Source: Anatilimnocola floriformis
GTDB lineage: Bacteria > Planctomycetota > Planctomycetia > Pirellulales > Pirellulaceae
NCBI RefSeq assembly: GCF_024256385.1
Contig: NZ_JAMLFW010000001.1
Span: forward strand, 2,356,001 to 2,420,000
DNA length: 64,000 nt
Reading direction: 5' to 3'
Part shown: piece by piece, positions 8,390 through 17,098 of the stretch
Layout of the letters: each line of letters opens with the position of its first letter
Numbering within the stretch: position 1 is the first letter of the stretch
The notes under the pieces: model-generated
What the model was told of the DNA's origin: nothing
Database searches by the model: none
What the model saw: the letters and a program-made list of their open reading frames with translations, nothing else
Translations under genes and position numbers: made by a program

Positions 8390-8741
8390 GAAATTAACTT
8401 GAAAATGATGAGTACAACCTACGGGCCGCCGCAGCCACCGAATCATAAAGCTCGATACATCAATGCGTTACGCCACAACCATCGAGCGGGATGAGGCACG
8501 TATTCGTGGGGGTTGGGAAGTCAATGGCGGGTTTGGAGAACGCGGTTTGCCGCGGTTCCCGCCTGAAACCGCTGCCCCACAAGCACCTATTCTTACCACC
8601 CGGGCGGGAAGTTCAACTCGCCCAGAATGGCACATTGGTCGGAGATCGAATTTTCTGGAGGGTGTAACGACTTATTTGTTTGGAATTCTTTGTTCCCTCT
8701 TACTGCCTCTCCTCGGTCCTCAAACCCAGCTATTTAACCCG
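8390..8741. other. Intergenic region with nested GC-rich hairpin
   Basis: About 350 bases between the esterase stop and the sigma factor promoter hold no supported gene. At 8527-8563 an outer stem GGCGGG/CCCGCC encloses GAACGCGG/CCGC-G-GTTC around a TTTG loop. It lies about 180 bases past the esterase stop and lacks a T run. It could slow or end that transcript, or be a processed 3' end. Nothing else stands out. Confidence 0.35.
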
Positions 8742-10454
8742 CTACAGCTTCGGTCCGGCCGGTTTCATCGGTGGCTGCCAGGCGTTGGCCCCGGTCACCT
8801 TCACCTTGCGGCTGTAAACCTTGTCGCCGCAGGTCGCCAAGACGGTATCGAACTTCGGCCCGGCAAACGTCAGGTTCGAACACTTGCCGTTCGGCGTCGG
8901 GATGATGCAGTTTACTCGCCCTGCTTGATCGCAAACTTGCAGGCCCAGGTTGGTCGCCACCCACAACCGGCCGTTCTGATCGCATCGCATGCCGTCGGCC
9001 CGGCTATCTTCGGCCGTGTCGGGCACATGCAGGTGATAGTACTTCTGCTTGTTGGCGAGCGAGCCATCGGGCTGAATCTGATAACTGTAAACCCAGTGCG
9101 TGCTGCGGTCGGAGACATTTAACAATGTCTGATCGGGCGACACGGTCACGCCGTTGGCAAAGATCAAGCCGCTGTCGACCACCTGGCGTTCGCCGGCCGG
9201 GCTGATGTAAATGATCTCGCTCGGGCTTTTGCCGTCCCAGCCGGGCTTGGTCGAATAGATGCTGCCATTGTGTAGCACGACCAGGTCGTTGCAGCGAAAG
9301 CCGCTCTTCACAAGCGACCATTCGCCTTTGTCGTTCATCTGCATGATGTTCTCGGCATCCATGCGAATCGCATAGAGGTTTCCATTCGGGCCCATGGCTT
9401 GGCCGTTCGCGCGCTCCGAGCCTTCGAGCAACACGCTGATCTTTCCGTCGGCATCGATCTTATGCGTGCGCTGATTCGGAATGTCATTGAAGAAGACTTC
9501 GCCCTTGGCATTCGCGGTCGGTCCTTCGGTGAACTTGTAACCTTCGCCGACGAGCTTCCAATCCTCGCCCGGAATCAAGATCTCCTTCAGCTGCGGCGAA
9601 CCGAGCCCCGCTTTGATCGGCTGCGGATAATCCTTCCAGAGCCAGCGAATCGCGTCGGGATAAATCTCCGTTGCGTGCTTGCCGTTGTGGCCGCCGTCGC
9701 CCCAGCTGTGATTCACTTCGTAGCCGGCAAACACCAGCGAACGCTCGAGCTCTTGATTGGCCATCCACCAATCTCCGGCGTAAATGTTTTGATCCGCGCT
9801 GCCATCTTCCAGAAAAATTCGCAACGCCTTCGGCTCGTACTTGCGAACCAACGTGGGATAAACATTGCCCCCGCGTAGCCCGACATAAGTGCCGATCGCG
9901 CTGAACACTCGGCGAAACTCATGTGGCCGTTCCCAAGCTGCCGTGAACGCCGCAATCGCGCCGCTGCTCGAACCGGCGATGCAACGATCATTGCCATCCT
10001 TCGAAAGTTTGATCTCGCGGCCGTCGCTGGCTTTCTTCGTTTCGACATCCGGCAGCAGTTCTTCCAGCAAAAACCGGGCGTAGCTGTCGCCGAGTCCGTC
10101 ATACTCAAAGCTACGATTGAATCGATCCAGGCCAATTTTGCCATCGAGCGCCTTCACTCGGCCCGGAGTAATAAAGACGCCGATCGTGATCGGCATTTCT
10201 TTCTTCGCGATCAACTCATCAAACACAGCAGGCCCATTGAACTGCACACCATCTTGATTGATATGCACACAGGCCGGCTTGTCGGGCGAGTATTGCTTGG
10301 GAATGTAAACGGAATACTCCCGATAGGTCCCGGGAAAAACCTTGCTGTTCTCGAAGCTGAACTTCAGCACTTCCCCTTTGGGAATGTCCTGAGCAGCGGC
10401 GAATGAACAAGCAATGTGCGTTGCGAGTACGAACGCAATTGAGCATCGAATCAT
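8742..10454 (-). CDS. Secreted esterase fused to SMP-30/gluconolactonase propeller
   Basis: I place the start at the ATG at 10454, giving 570 residues, because a signal peptide begins there (MIRCSIAFVLATHIACSFAAA) with AAGG upstream; a longer upstream extension looks untranslated. Residues about 25-280 are an esterase of the enterochelin-esterase/esterase-D type, with nucleophile elbow GSSSG (Ser163), a likely acid in LEDGSAD (Asp217) and His256 in DGGHNGKH. Residues about 295-560 are an SMP-30/gluconolactonase six-bladed propeller, with expected metal ligands Glu310 (FTEGP), Asn434 (ANGV) and Asp487 (RADGM). The protein should act outside the inner membrane on an ester or lactone of sugar type. 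Release of an acyl or lactonised sugar by one domain and processing by the other is an inference. Confidence 0.85.
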   Translation of the reverse strand: MIRCSIAFVLATHIACSFAAAQDIPKGEVLKFSFENSKVFPGTYREYSVYIPKQYSPDKPACVHINQDGVQFNGPAVFDELIAKKEMPITIGVFITPGRVKALDGKIGLDRFNRSFEYDGLGDSYARFLLEELLPDVETKKASDGREIKLSKDGNDRCIAGSSSGAIAAFTAAWERPHEFRRVFSAIGTYVGLRGGNVYPTLVRKYEPKALRIFLEDGSADQNIYAGDWWMANQELERSLVFAGYEVNHSWGDGGHNGKHATEIYPDAIRWLWKDYPQPIKAGLGSPQLKEILIPGEDWKLVGEGYKFTEGPTANAKGEVFFNDIPNQRTHKIDADGKISVLLEGSERANGQAMGPNGNLYAIRMDAENIMQMNDKGEWSLVKSGFRCNDLVVLHNGSIYSTKPGWDGKSPSEIIYISPAGERQVVDSGLIFANGVTVSPDQTLLNVSDRSTHWVYSYQIQPDGSLANKQKYYHLHVPDTAEDSRADGMRCDQNGRLWVATNLGLQVCDQAGRVNCIIPTPNGKCSNLTFAGPKFDTVLATCGDKVYSRKVKVTGANAWQPPMKPAGPKL

Positions 10455-10680
10455 AAGGCAACCTTGGAAGAGGATGAATTTCGCAATAAAGGTTTGGTGA
10501 TCATCGTAGCAGCCGGCAGGACGGCAGGTGCGACCCGTTGTCGTCGTTTTGCTCCGCAAACGGTGAATGGAGCCTTCGGCAGTTGGAGGTTGCCTTCAAC
10601 CACGCTACACTGCGCCCTACTGCGATCGGAATGAACTTGGCAACGACGCCATTTTCCAGTCGCAGTTGGCGGACACAATC

Positions 10681-11538
10681 ATGGTTGCCTCTCCTCAACT
10701 AATGATTGACGTAGGAGCGGGCGTAGGCTTGCCTGGCAGCAAAGCCGAGCGTCCGTTGCTCATCAATCGTTCGCGCCCCGCGCTCGGGGCTCTGTTCGAA
10801 GTTTGCCTCATCGGCAGCGACGAAGAACATTTGTCTTCGGTGGCCGAGGCGTGTCTGGCCGAAACGCAACGGCTTGATCGCCGTTTGTCCCGTTTCTCGG
10901 CCAACAGCGAAACCTCGCGCATCAATCGCGACGCTGCGCGCAATGCCGTGATCGTCGATTACGAACTCGCCGAGCTCCTCACGCTCTGCTATTCGGCCTG
11001 GCAGCGGACCGAAGGTTGGTTCGACATCGCCTCGAACCAAAGTTGGTCGATCAAGAACCGGCAAGTCGAGTTTCTCGAGCTCGGCACGCAGTTGGATGTC
11101 GGCATCGTCAGCAAAGGCTACACGCTCGATCGCGCCGCCGAGCTCGTCGATGAATTCAACGTAGCCGACGCCATTCTCCATGCCGGCACGCAGACCGTAC
11201 TGGCGAAGGGAAATTCCCTGACGGGCCGCGGTTGGCAGGTGCGCGTGCGCAATCCAGCCAGCGATGCCCAAGGCGCGGAGTTGCTCGTTGAGTTGTGCGA
11301 CGAAGCGCTCGCCGTGGTTACCAATCACGATCGGCACCTGCCCGCCGATCAGCAGGCAGCCGTGCTAGTAACCGCGCCGACAGCGTTCGAAGCCGAAGTC
11401 TTTGCCGCCGCGCTGTTGCAAATGGGCCGGGCTCGCGCGCTCGATTTTCTTAGCCAGCAAACCCAGCGCGTGTCGGTTGCCTGGCTCGACGAAGTGACAT
11501 TTCCGCATGAGGGTACTTGGCATTGGCTGACGGAATAG
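10681..11538 (+). CDS. ApbE-like (FAD:protein FMN transferase family) protein, possibly inactive
   Basis: I place the start at the ATG at 10681 (285 residues); a longer frame from 10567 has no support. The order of segments follows the ApbE fold: LSRFSANSETSRIN (about 69-82), TEGWFDIA (110-117), LDVGIVSKGYTLDRAAE (138-154) and a C-terminal helix with FEAEVFAAALLQMG (236-249). ApbE enzymes attach FMN to Thr in flavoproteins such as RnfG/NqrC. The metal-binding ADALAT-type motif is changed here: Asp is replaced by Glu and Thr by Ala. The usual N-A-G-G-D segment reads HAGTQT. The flavin transfer activity may therefore be weak or lost. No signal peptide is visible. The 226 bases upstream are shared with the divergent esterase gene. 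Confidence 0.7.
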   Translation: MVASPQLMIDVGAGVGLPGSKAERPLLINRSRPALGALFEVCLIGSDEEHLSSVAEACLAETQRLDRRLSRFSANSETSRINRDAARNAVIVDYELAELLTLCYSAWQRTEGWFDIASNQSWSIKNRQVEFLELGTQLDVGIVSKGYTLDRAAELVDEFNVADAILHAGTQTVLAKGNSLTGRGWQVRVRNPASDAQGAELLVELCDEALAVVTNHDRHLPADQQAAVLVTAPTAFEAEVFAAALLQMGRARALDFLSQQTQRVSVAWLDEVTFPHEGTWHWLTE

Positions 11539-12005
11539 TCGGCCTGAATTGCCCGGCCTCAAACGCATTGGCTTGCGCAGATAACGGCCTCGCAACGTGC
11601 TATCGCCCCGCAATCTCGGCGCAGATTCTCCGGGTTCTAACGGATTTATACGCGCTACCGCCCCGGTTGGGTGTTGAACACAACGCCGCTTTTGCGGTTG
11701 ACGCTAGCCTGCATACACCGTTTCGGGGCAGTTTGGTAATCAAGTATTCCTGCGCGGGCTGCCGACGATGATCGTAGCAGTAGTTGCGTGAAATGCGCGC
11801 ATGCGAAATCTCACGAAACTGCCGGAAAATGCAGTCGCGGCTAGCAAAGCGATGGCAGCAATTGCTCCTGTTGGAGCGGCTGTCGTCCCAGCGGCCTCGG
11901 CGGCAAAAATCGGGCGGCACGGCAGTCATCTCCCGCGATGGCAACTGTGCTGCGATCGGCGACTGGCAGCCAACGTCGGCGATGACCCAAGGGAGTGGGG
12001 TTTTC
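11539..12005. other. Long leader region before TonB-dependent receptor-like gene
   Basis: These 467 bases hold no supported gene. Visible structure is limited to a perfect palindrome GTGTT-G-AACAC (11671-11681), a hairpin with a TTTT loop (CCGC/GCGG, within 11681-11700) and GGGAGTGGGG at 11991-12000 as the ribosome-binding site. I looked for the cobalamin-riboswitch box GCCACTG, common upstream of such receptors, and did not find it. The palindrome could be an operator. Confidence 0.35.
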
Positions 12006-14396
12006 ATGCGTCTGGATATTCGCCGTTTCATCGGCGCGATGCTGCTCGGCGGAGCTCTCGTGTGGTCCGCGACTCCCGCGCGCGCCATCGATCCGCGCGA
12101 AGAATCCCGCGCCATGTTCCTGCTCGGCGACGGCCTCGAGTTTCAAGCCGATGCGCTTCGACTGGTCGCGATGCAGGAAGAAATGTCGAACCAGCCGTTC
12201 GACCCCGGCACCACGCAGCCCTTTGATCCCGGTTCGCAACAACCGTTCGATGCCGGCAGCGGTCTGAATGGCAACCCGTCGTTCGGCGGCAGCGATGCCA
12301 TCGATAGTTTGATCCAGCGGCTGCAAGCGCCGGGCACGGAAGCAATTTCCGGATCGGAAACACAAACGTCGGTCGCCAGCGACCTAGGTCAGTTGCTGCA
12401 AGACAGCGACAACATTCAAACCGTCGGCGCGCAGCGGCGATCGCAGGTGGCCTTCGATCCGCGCGTCCGCGGCTATCACTATTCGCAGGTCTACGCCCAA
12501 GCCGAAGGACAATACTTCCTGCCGGTGCGGCTCGATCTCGACTCGATGCTGAATAAGATCGATCCTTCGCTCATCCAGAGCGTCGCGGTTATTCCTGGTC
12601 CGTATGGCGTGCGCTATGGGCCGGGATTTGCGTTCATCGATATCGATCTGATTGATACGCCGCGCTACTGCGATTGCCCGCAGCAACATGGCCGAGCCGC
12701 CATCGACGCCAAGAGCAACGGCGGTCAGCTCGGCGAATGGATCACTGCGATGGGCGGCGGCAACGACTACGGCTACATTGTGCACTACGGCCAGCGCAAG
12801 GGCTCCGACTATCTTGCCGGCAATGGCCAACAAGTGCCGTCGAGCTACCAGTCGCAAAACGTGCTGATGCAGTTCGGCTTCGATTGGTCGCCGAATACGA
12901 AGACTGAAATTCGCTACAACTATTTCGGCTTGGGCGACACCGAGTACGCGCTGCAATTCTTCGACGTCAGCTCGCTGAAGACCAACGCGCTGAATGTGAT
13001 CACGACCAATGTCGATCCCACCGACGGTAGCGTGTGGATCAATCAAATCTGGTTCAACGAAACCGATTTCCGCGGCAACAATGGCGGCGCTGGCAAACGG
13101 GGTGTGCGTGGCCGCATCACCGATGCGCTCAATACCGACCTGGCAAATGGCGGCTTTCCTGGCGCTGGTTTCGGCCCCGATGATTTCTCCGCCGCCGTCG
13201 ATGGCGATCTCGGCAGCCATGGCGCGCGGAGCATGAAGACCTGGGGCGACGATACCTCGGAGCTGCTCCGCGTCGGCACCGACTTCCGCTTCATCGCGCA
13301 GTCGACGCAAGAGCGGTTCAACTTCACCGATCAGCCTGGCGACTTTCTCGATCCCGATCAAGAAAACTTCAGCACAAACCAACCTCGCTCGGTGCTGACC
13401 GATCCGGGGGCGTTCGTCGAAATCGCGGCGCCGTGGACCGATTACCTGCGCGTGTCGGCTGGTGCGCGTCTCGACTGGGCACACACCTATCGTGCGACGA
13501 ATCTGCCGCTGCAAAACCAAGGCGTGCTCGGCGATTTTTCGAACGCTCAGAACGACTTGCTCGGCGCTGCGTATCTGGCCGGCGATGTCGATCTGGCTAG
13601 CAACTGGCACATGCGACTTGGTGCGGGCTATGCCGAGAAAGCGCCGAATCTGGTCGATCGCTACTCCGACGGCATTTTCATCAGCATGATCCAAAGCGGG
13701 TTCAGCCGCGTCATCGGCCGGCCGTCGCTCGACAAGGAGCAGGCCATGCAAATCGATGCCTCGCTCCGTGGCGACTTCGACTACGGCCATGTGCGCATGT
13801 CGGCCTATCACAGCTGGATTCACGATTACAACACCTACTTCACCTTCGGTGTCGATCCGCCGACCGGCGCTCGCTTCCTCGCCGCGACCAATACGCCGCT
13901 CGCCACGCTCAAGGGTTTTGAACTCTACGGCGATTACCAGGCCAGCGAACAACTAACGTTCTTCGCGACGATGAACTACGTCGAAGGAACCGACCAGACT
14001 ATTTCGCAACCGCTGCCTGGCATGTATCCGCTCGAGAGCCGCCTCGGCTTGCGAGTGGTCGACGGCAACGGCGGAAACACGTGGGGCTGGGAATGGGGCT
14101 GGCGGTTAGTTGACGCTCAGAACCGCATCGGCGTGCTACGGGCCAACGACTTCAACCTGCCGATTTATGAAGCGGTTGAAACCCGCACGGGCGGATTTGC
14201 TACGTCGTATCTCAAGAGTTATTACAACTACAGCCAGAACCTGCACTTTATCGCGGGCATCGACAACCTGTTCGACCGCAACTACGTCGAGCACCTCGAC
14301 CTCCGCTTCAGCGGCACCACGCCCAACTCTGGCCCCCTGCTGGCAGCCTGGGCACCTGGCTTCAACGCCTACGGTGGTGTTGAGGTCAACTGGTAG
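12006..14396 (+). CDS. TonB-dependent receptor-like outer-membrane protein
   Basis: I place the start at the ATG at 12006 (796 residues), because a purine-rich ribosome-binding site precedes it and a signal peptide follows (residues 1-27, ending ATPARA). A Gln/Pro/Phe-rich linker around residues 58-80 repeats QPFDPG three times. A plug-like domain follows at about 120-220 (IQSVAVIPGPYGVRYGPG), then a long series of amphipathic β-strands with aromatic ends. The chain ends in EVNW, a terminal aromatic residue typical of BamA-inserted barrels. Such receptors import siderophores, cobalamin or oligosaccharides using TonB energy. No TonB box and no TonB/ExbBD genes are visible here, so the substrate is unknown. 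An ApbE-like gene precedes it on the same strand. Confidence 0.8.
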   Translation: MRLDIRRFIGAMLLGGALVWSATPARAIDPREESRAMFLLGDGLEFQADALRLVAMQEEMSNQPFDPGTTQPFDPGSQQPFDAGSGLNGNPSFGGSDAIDSLIQRLQAPGTEAISGSETQTSVASDLGQLLQDSDNIQTVGAQRRSQVAFDPRVRGYHYSQVYAQAEGQYFLPVRLDLDSMLNKIDPSLIQSVAVIPGPYGVRYGPGFAFIDIDLIDTPRYCDCPQQHGRAAIDAKSNGGQLGEWITAMGGGNDYGYIVHYGQRKGSDYLAGNGQQVPSSYQSQNVLMQFGFDWSPNTKTEIRYNYFGLGDTEYALQFFDVSSLKTNALNVITTNVDPTDGSVWINQIWFNETDFRGNNGGAGKRGVRGRITDALNTDLANGGFPGAGFGPDDFSAAVDGDLGSHGARSMKTWGDDTSELLRVGTDFRFIAQSTQERFNFTDQPGDFLDPDQENFSTNQPRSVLTDPGAFVEIAAPWTDYLRVSAGARLDWAHTYRATNLPLQNQGVLGDFSNAQNDLLGAAYLAGDVDLASNWHMRLGAGYAEKAPNLVDRYSDGIFISMIQSGFSRVIGRPSLDKEQAMQIDASLRGDFDYGHVRMSAYHSWIHDYNTYFTFGVDPPTGARFLAATNTPLATLKGFELYGDYQASEQLTFFATMNYVEGTDQTISQPLPGMYPLESRLGLRVVDGNGGNTWGWEWGWRLVDAQNRIGVLRANDFNLPIYEAVETRTGGFATSYLKSYYNYSQNLHFIAGIDNLFDRNYVEHLDLRFSGTTPNSGPLLAAWAPGFNAYGGVEVNW

Positions 14397-14407
14397 GAAC
14401 TGTTTCG

Positions 14408-14734
14408 CTATTCCACCAGATAGACGTTGCTGTCCTTGTCGCTGAAGACTGCGGGCCGGTAGTCCGCCGCCAGGATCAGTGCCTGCCGGAGTGCTTGCAC
14501 TCTTTGTGACAGCCGGCCGCGGACTTGTTCGACGCGATCGATCAGTCGCAGCAAGCCGGTCAAATCGTTCTCGGTCAGGTTCACATCGAGAATGTTGATC
14601 TGACGCCGAATCGCGTCTGGCGGCAACTCATCGAGTCCCCAGACGGTCTCCCAATGGCCGGAGTCGGGGTCTACCGCGTTGACCCATTCGGCGTCGCGAA
14701 TTTCTTCATCGTTTATTTCTGCGAGCGTTTTCAT
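14408..14734 (-). CDS. Small acidic protein of unknown function
   Basis: A 108-residue protein starting at the ATG at 14734 (MKTLAEINDEEIRDAEWVNA). It has an acidic N-terminal half and a helical Arg/Leu/Gln-rich middle (LLRLIDRVEQVRGRLSQRVQ). There is no signal peptide or membrane helix. Composition and codon pattern look like a real protein. The gene is divergent from the Gfo/Idh/MocA oxidoreductase with 123 bases between them, and its stop lies 11 bases from the receptor stop. I do not recognise the family. Confidence 0.55.
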   Translation of the reverse strand: MKTLAEINDEEIRDAEWVNAVDPDSGHWETVWGLDELPPDAIRRQINILDVNLTENDLTGLLRLIDRVEQVRGRLSQRVQALRQALILAADYRPAVFSDKDSNVYLVE

Positions 14735-14857
14735 AGCGGAAGTAAATCGCAACTTGCGTACGCATCGCGCGCGGAATTAACGAATCGCTCTCCTGCCGGT
14801 CCGGCGGTTGCAACGAGCCTTGTGGCGATCAGATTTCGCTACGAAAGAAAGCAGATC

Positions 14858-16018
14858 ATGAGCAAAAATCGACCAGGTGAGTCGTCGCGGCGTCAATTCA
14901 TGGCCACTTCCGCCATCGGCACGAGCCTCGTGGCGGTTGGTAGCCTGCACGCTGCTGATGTTCCGCTGGCCCCGCCCGACAAACAACCGCCCGATCTGAA
15001 ACTCCCCAAACCGGTGAAACGCAAAATCGGCTACGCCGTTGTAGGCCTCGGACAGCTTGCCGTCGAAGAAGTGCTCCCCGCCTTCGGTAGTTGCGAATCG
15101 TCGAAACTGGTGGCTCTCGTCAGCGGCCATGCGGACAAAGCGAAACAACTGGCCGAAGTTTACGACGTACCGCGGGGGAACATTTTTAACTACGACAACT
15201 ACGACGAGATGGCGAGCAACCGCGAGATTGATGTCGTTTACAACATCTTGCCGAACAGCATGCATGCCGAGTTCACCATTCGGGCGTTCCAAGCAGGCAA
15301 GCACGTGTTGTGCGAAAAGCCGATGGCGTCGAACGTAGCCGAGTGCGAGCAGATGATCGCTGCGGCCGAGCGGGCCAAGCGGAAGCTGATGATCGCTTAC
15401 CGGCTGCATTACGAACCGTTCAATAAGAAGGCCATCGAGCTGTGTGCGAGCGAGGAAGTCGGTCCGATCAAGCTGATCACGGCCAGCAACTCGCAGAATG
15501 TAGAGGCGCCGAATATTCGCTTGAGCGGTGAACTGCGCGGCGGTCCGCTCGGCGATGTCGGGATTTATTGTTTGAACGCGGCCCGCTATCTGACGCAGCG
15601 CGAGCCGGTGGAAGTGTTCGGTTATGCCCATCAGCCTGCCGATGATCCTCGCTTTCGCGAAGTTCCAGAAAGTGTGACGTTCGTATTGAAATTTCCCGGC
15701 GGGGCCGAAGCGCATTGTTCCTGCAGCTTCGGCGCTGCCGAGAGTCGGTTCTTTCGCGTCGAAGGAAAGAACGGCGTGGTGGAAATGGCCGGCGCCTTCG
15801 GCTACTTCGGGCAAGAGCTGCGACTGAGCAATGAAGACGGCAGTCGGCGCTTCAAGCTGAAGCCCGTCGATCATTTCGCGGCCGAGATGGATCACTTCGC
15901 CGAGTGCATCCTGAGAGACAAAGAGCCGCGTACGCCGGGCGCCGAAGGTCTGGCCGACATGCAGATCATCGCGGCGATTGAAGAATCGATTCGCACTGGG
16001 CGTAGTACGAAGGTGTAG
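14858..16018 (+). CDS. Tat-exported Gfo/Idh/MocA family oxidoreductase
   Basis: 386 residues from the ATG at 14858; an upstream in-frame extension lacks protein character and overlaps the opposite gene. A Tat signal (SSRRQFMATSA, residues 9-19) is followed by a hydrophobic stretch to HAAD. The Rossmann part begins KIGYAVVGLGQLA (56-68) and includes the family hallmark CEKPMA with Glu153-Lys154-Pro155. The C-terminal domain has YRLHYEPFNK (181-190) and GDVGIYCLN (232-240). The sequence resembles glucose-fructose oxidoreductases, which keep NADP(H) tightly bound and oxidise or reduce sugars in the periplasm. The SDR gene follows after 33 bases on the same strand, suggesting an operon. The exact sugar is not determined. 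Confidence 0.87.
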   Translation: MSKNRPGESSRRQFMATSAIGTSLVAVGSLHAADVPLAPPDKQPPDLKLPKPVKRKIGYAVVGLGQLAVEEVLPAFGSCESSKLVALVSGHADKAKQLAEVYDVPRGNIFNYDNYDEMASNREIDVVYNILPNSMHAEFTIRAFQAGKHVLCEKPMASNVAECEQMIAAAERAKRKLMIAYRLHYEPFNKKAIELCASEEVGPIKLITASNSQNVEAPNIRLSGELRGGPLGDVGIYCLNAARYLTQREPVEVFGYAHQPADDPRFREVPESVTFVLKFPGGAEAHCSCSFGAAESRFFRVEGKNGVVEMAGAFGYFGQELRLSNEDGSRRFKLKPVDHFAAEMDHFAECILRDKEPRTPGAEGLADMQIIAAIEESIRTGRSTKV

Positions 16019-16051
16019 CCGCACAATTGAAATTCACCGAGGAGAGTAGTC

Positions 16052-17098
16052 ATGAAGGTTTCGAATCGCATCTTCTACGCTTTGGGTATCGCCTACGGCG
16101 CTTACAAGCTGGCCGAGTTTGCCGTACGCAAATCGCGACAGTTTTCCTGGCAGGATCGCGTGGTGATTGTCAGCGGCGGCTCGCGCGGATTGGGCTTGGT
16201 CCTGGCTCGCTCACTCGTCGAGCATGGTGCAAAAGTCATGATTTCGGCCCGCACAGCAGCCGATGTCGCCTCCGCCGTTTCCGAACTGCGGGCGCTCGGC
16301 GGTGATGTCGGCGGCCTGGTTTGCGATGTGCGAAATCAGGAGCAAGTGCAACAAGTCGCTGAAGCGACCATCAAGCGCTGGGGCAAGATCGACGTGTTGT
16401 TCAACGTCGCGGGCATCATGCAGGTTGGTCCGCTCGATGCGATGACGGTCGCCGATTTTCGTGAAGCGATGGACATCAATTGCTGGGGCGTGCTGCATAC
16501 CACGCTGGCGGTGCTGCCGACAATGCGTCGTCAACAATGGGGACGCATTGTCAACGTAGCCTCGATCGGCGGTAAGCGGGCAGTGCCTCATATGCTGCCA
16601 TACGACACGAGTAAATTTGCTGTCGTTGGACTTTCGACCGGACTGCGCGCGGAGCTCGCTCAGGACGGAATTCTGGTTACGACGGTTTGCCCCAGCTTGA
16701 TGCGCACCGGCAGTCCTCGCAACGCCACGTTCAAAGGCCAGAATGAAGCCGAATATGCCTGGTTTAGTATCGGCGGCTCGTTGCCACTCGCAGCCATTAG
16801 CGCCGAGAACGCCGCCGATCAGATCATGACCGCCTGCCAGAACGGCGACGGCGAGGTTTACATCGCCAACACGTTCAGCCCACCGCTGTGGGCCGCGCAA
16901 CTCGCTCCCACGCTGACGAACGAATTGTTCGGATTCATCAATCGCTTCTTGCCAGGCATGGGCGGCATTGGTCAGCAATCGGCCTATGGATATGAAAGCG
17001 AATCGGCGTTGTCTCCGTCGCTGCTCACCACGCTCGGTGATTCAGCTGCTTGTCGCAATAATGAAATGCGGCCGCGGCCTGAGGCAAATGAAGTTTAA
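16052..17098 (+). CDS. Short-chain dehydrogenase/reductase with N-terminal hydrophobic segment
   Basis: A 348-residue classical SDR. The dinucleotide-binding loop is SGGSRGLG (41-48), a variant of TGxxxGxG. NVAG is at 118-121. The catalytic Ser171 lies in NVASIGG, with Tyr184 and Lys188 in YDTSK. Residues 5-25 are moderately hydrophobic and may tether the enzyme to the membrane. The C-terminal 90 residues exceed the core fold. A GAGGAG ribosome-binding site precedes the ATG. It is probably co-transcribed with the oxidoreductase upstream. The last four bases overlap the end of the converging isochorismatase-family gene. Substrate unknown. Confidence 0.87.
   Translation: MKVSNRIFYALGIAYGAYKLAEFAVRKSRQFSWQDRVVIVSGGSRGLGLVLARSLVEHGAKVMISARTAADVASAVSELRALGGDVGGLVCDVRNQEQVQQVAEATIKRWGKIDVLFNVAGIMQVGPLDAMTVADFREAMDINCWGVLHTTLAVLPTMRRQQWGRIVNVASIGGKRAVPHMLPYDTSKFAVVGLSTGLRAELAQDGILVTTVCPSLMRTGSPRNATFKGQNEAEYAWFSIGGSLPLAAISAENAADQIMTACQNGDGEVYIANTFSPPLWAAQLAPTLTNELFGFINRFLPGMGGIGQQSAYGYESESALSPSLLTTLGDSAACRNNEMRPRPEANEV

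Noticed and set aside
8704-8716. CCTCTCCTCGG match to the palindromic repeat in the hydantoinase gene
   Set aside because: Only 11 bases match and the complementary arm is missing, so it is not a second copy that can be defended.
10455-10559. Upstream extension of the esterase-SMP-30 frame by 35 codons
   Set aside because: The extension would bury a clear signal peptide, and the ATG at 10454 has a better-placed ribosome-binding site.
11539-12005. Cobalamin riboswitch before the TonB-receptor-like gene
   Set aside because: The conserved GCCACTG box and the surrounding helices could not be found by eye.
11600-12115. Minus-strand frame of 171 codons in the receptor leader
   Set aside because: It overlaps the receptor start and ribosome-binding site, has an Arg/Ser-rich composition and no recognisable features.
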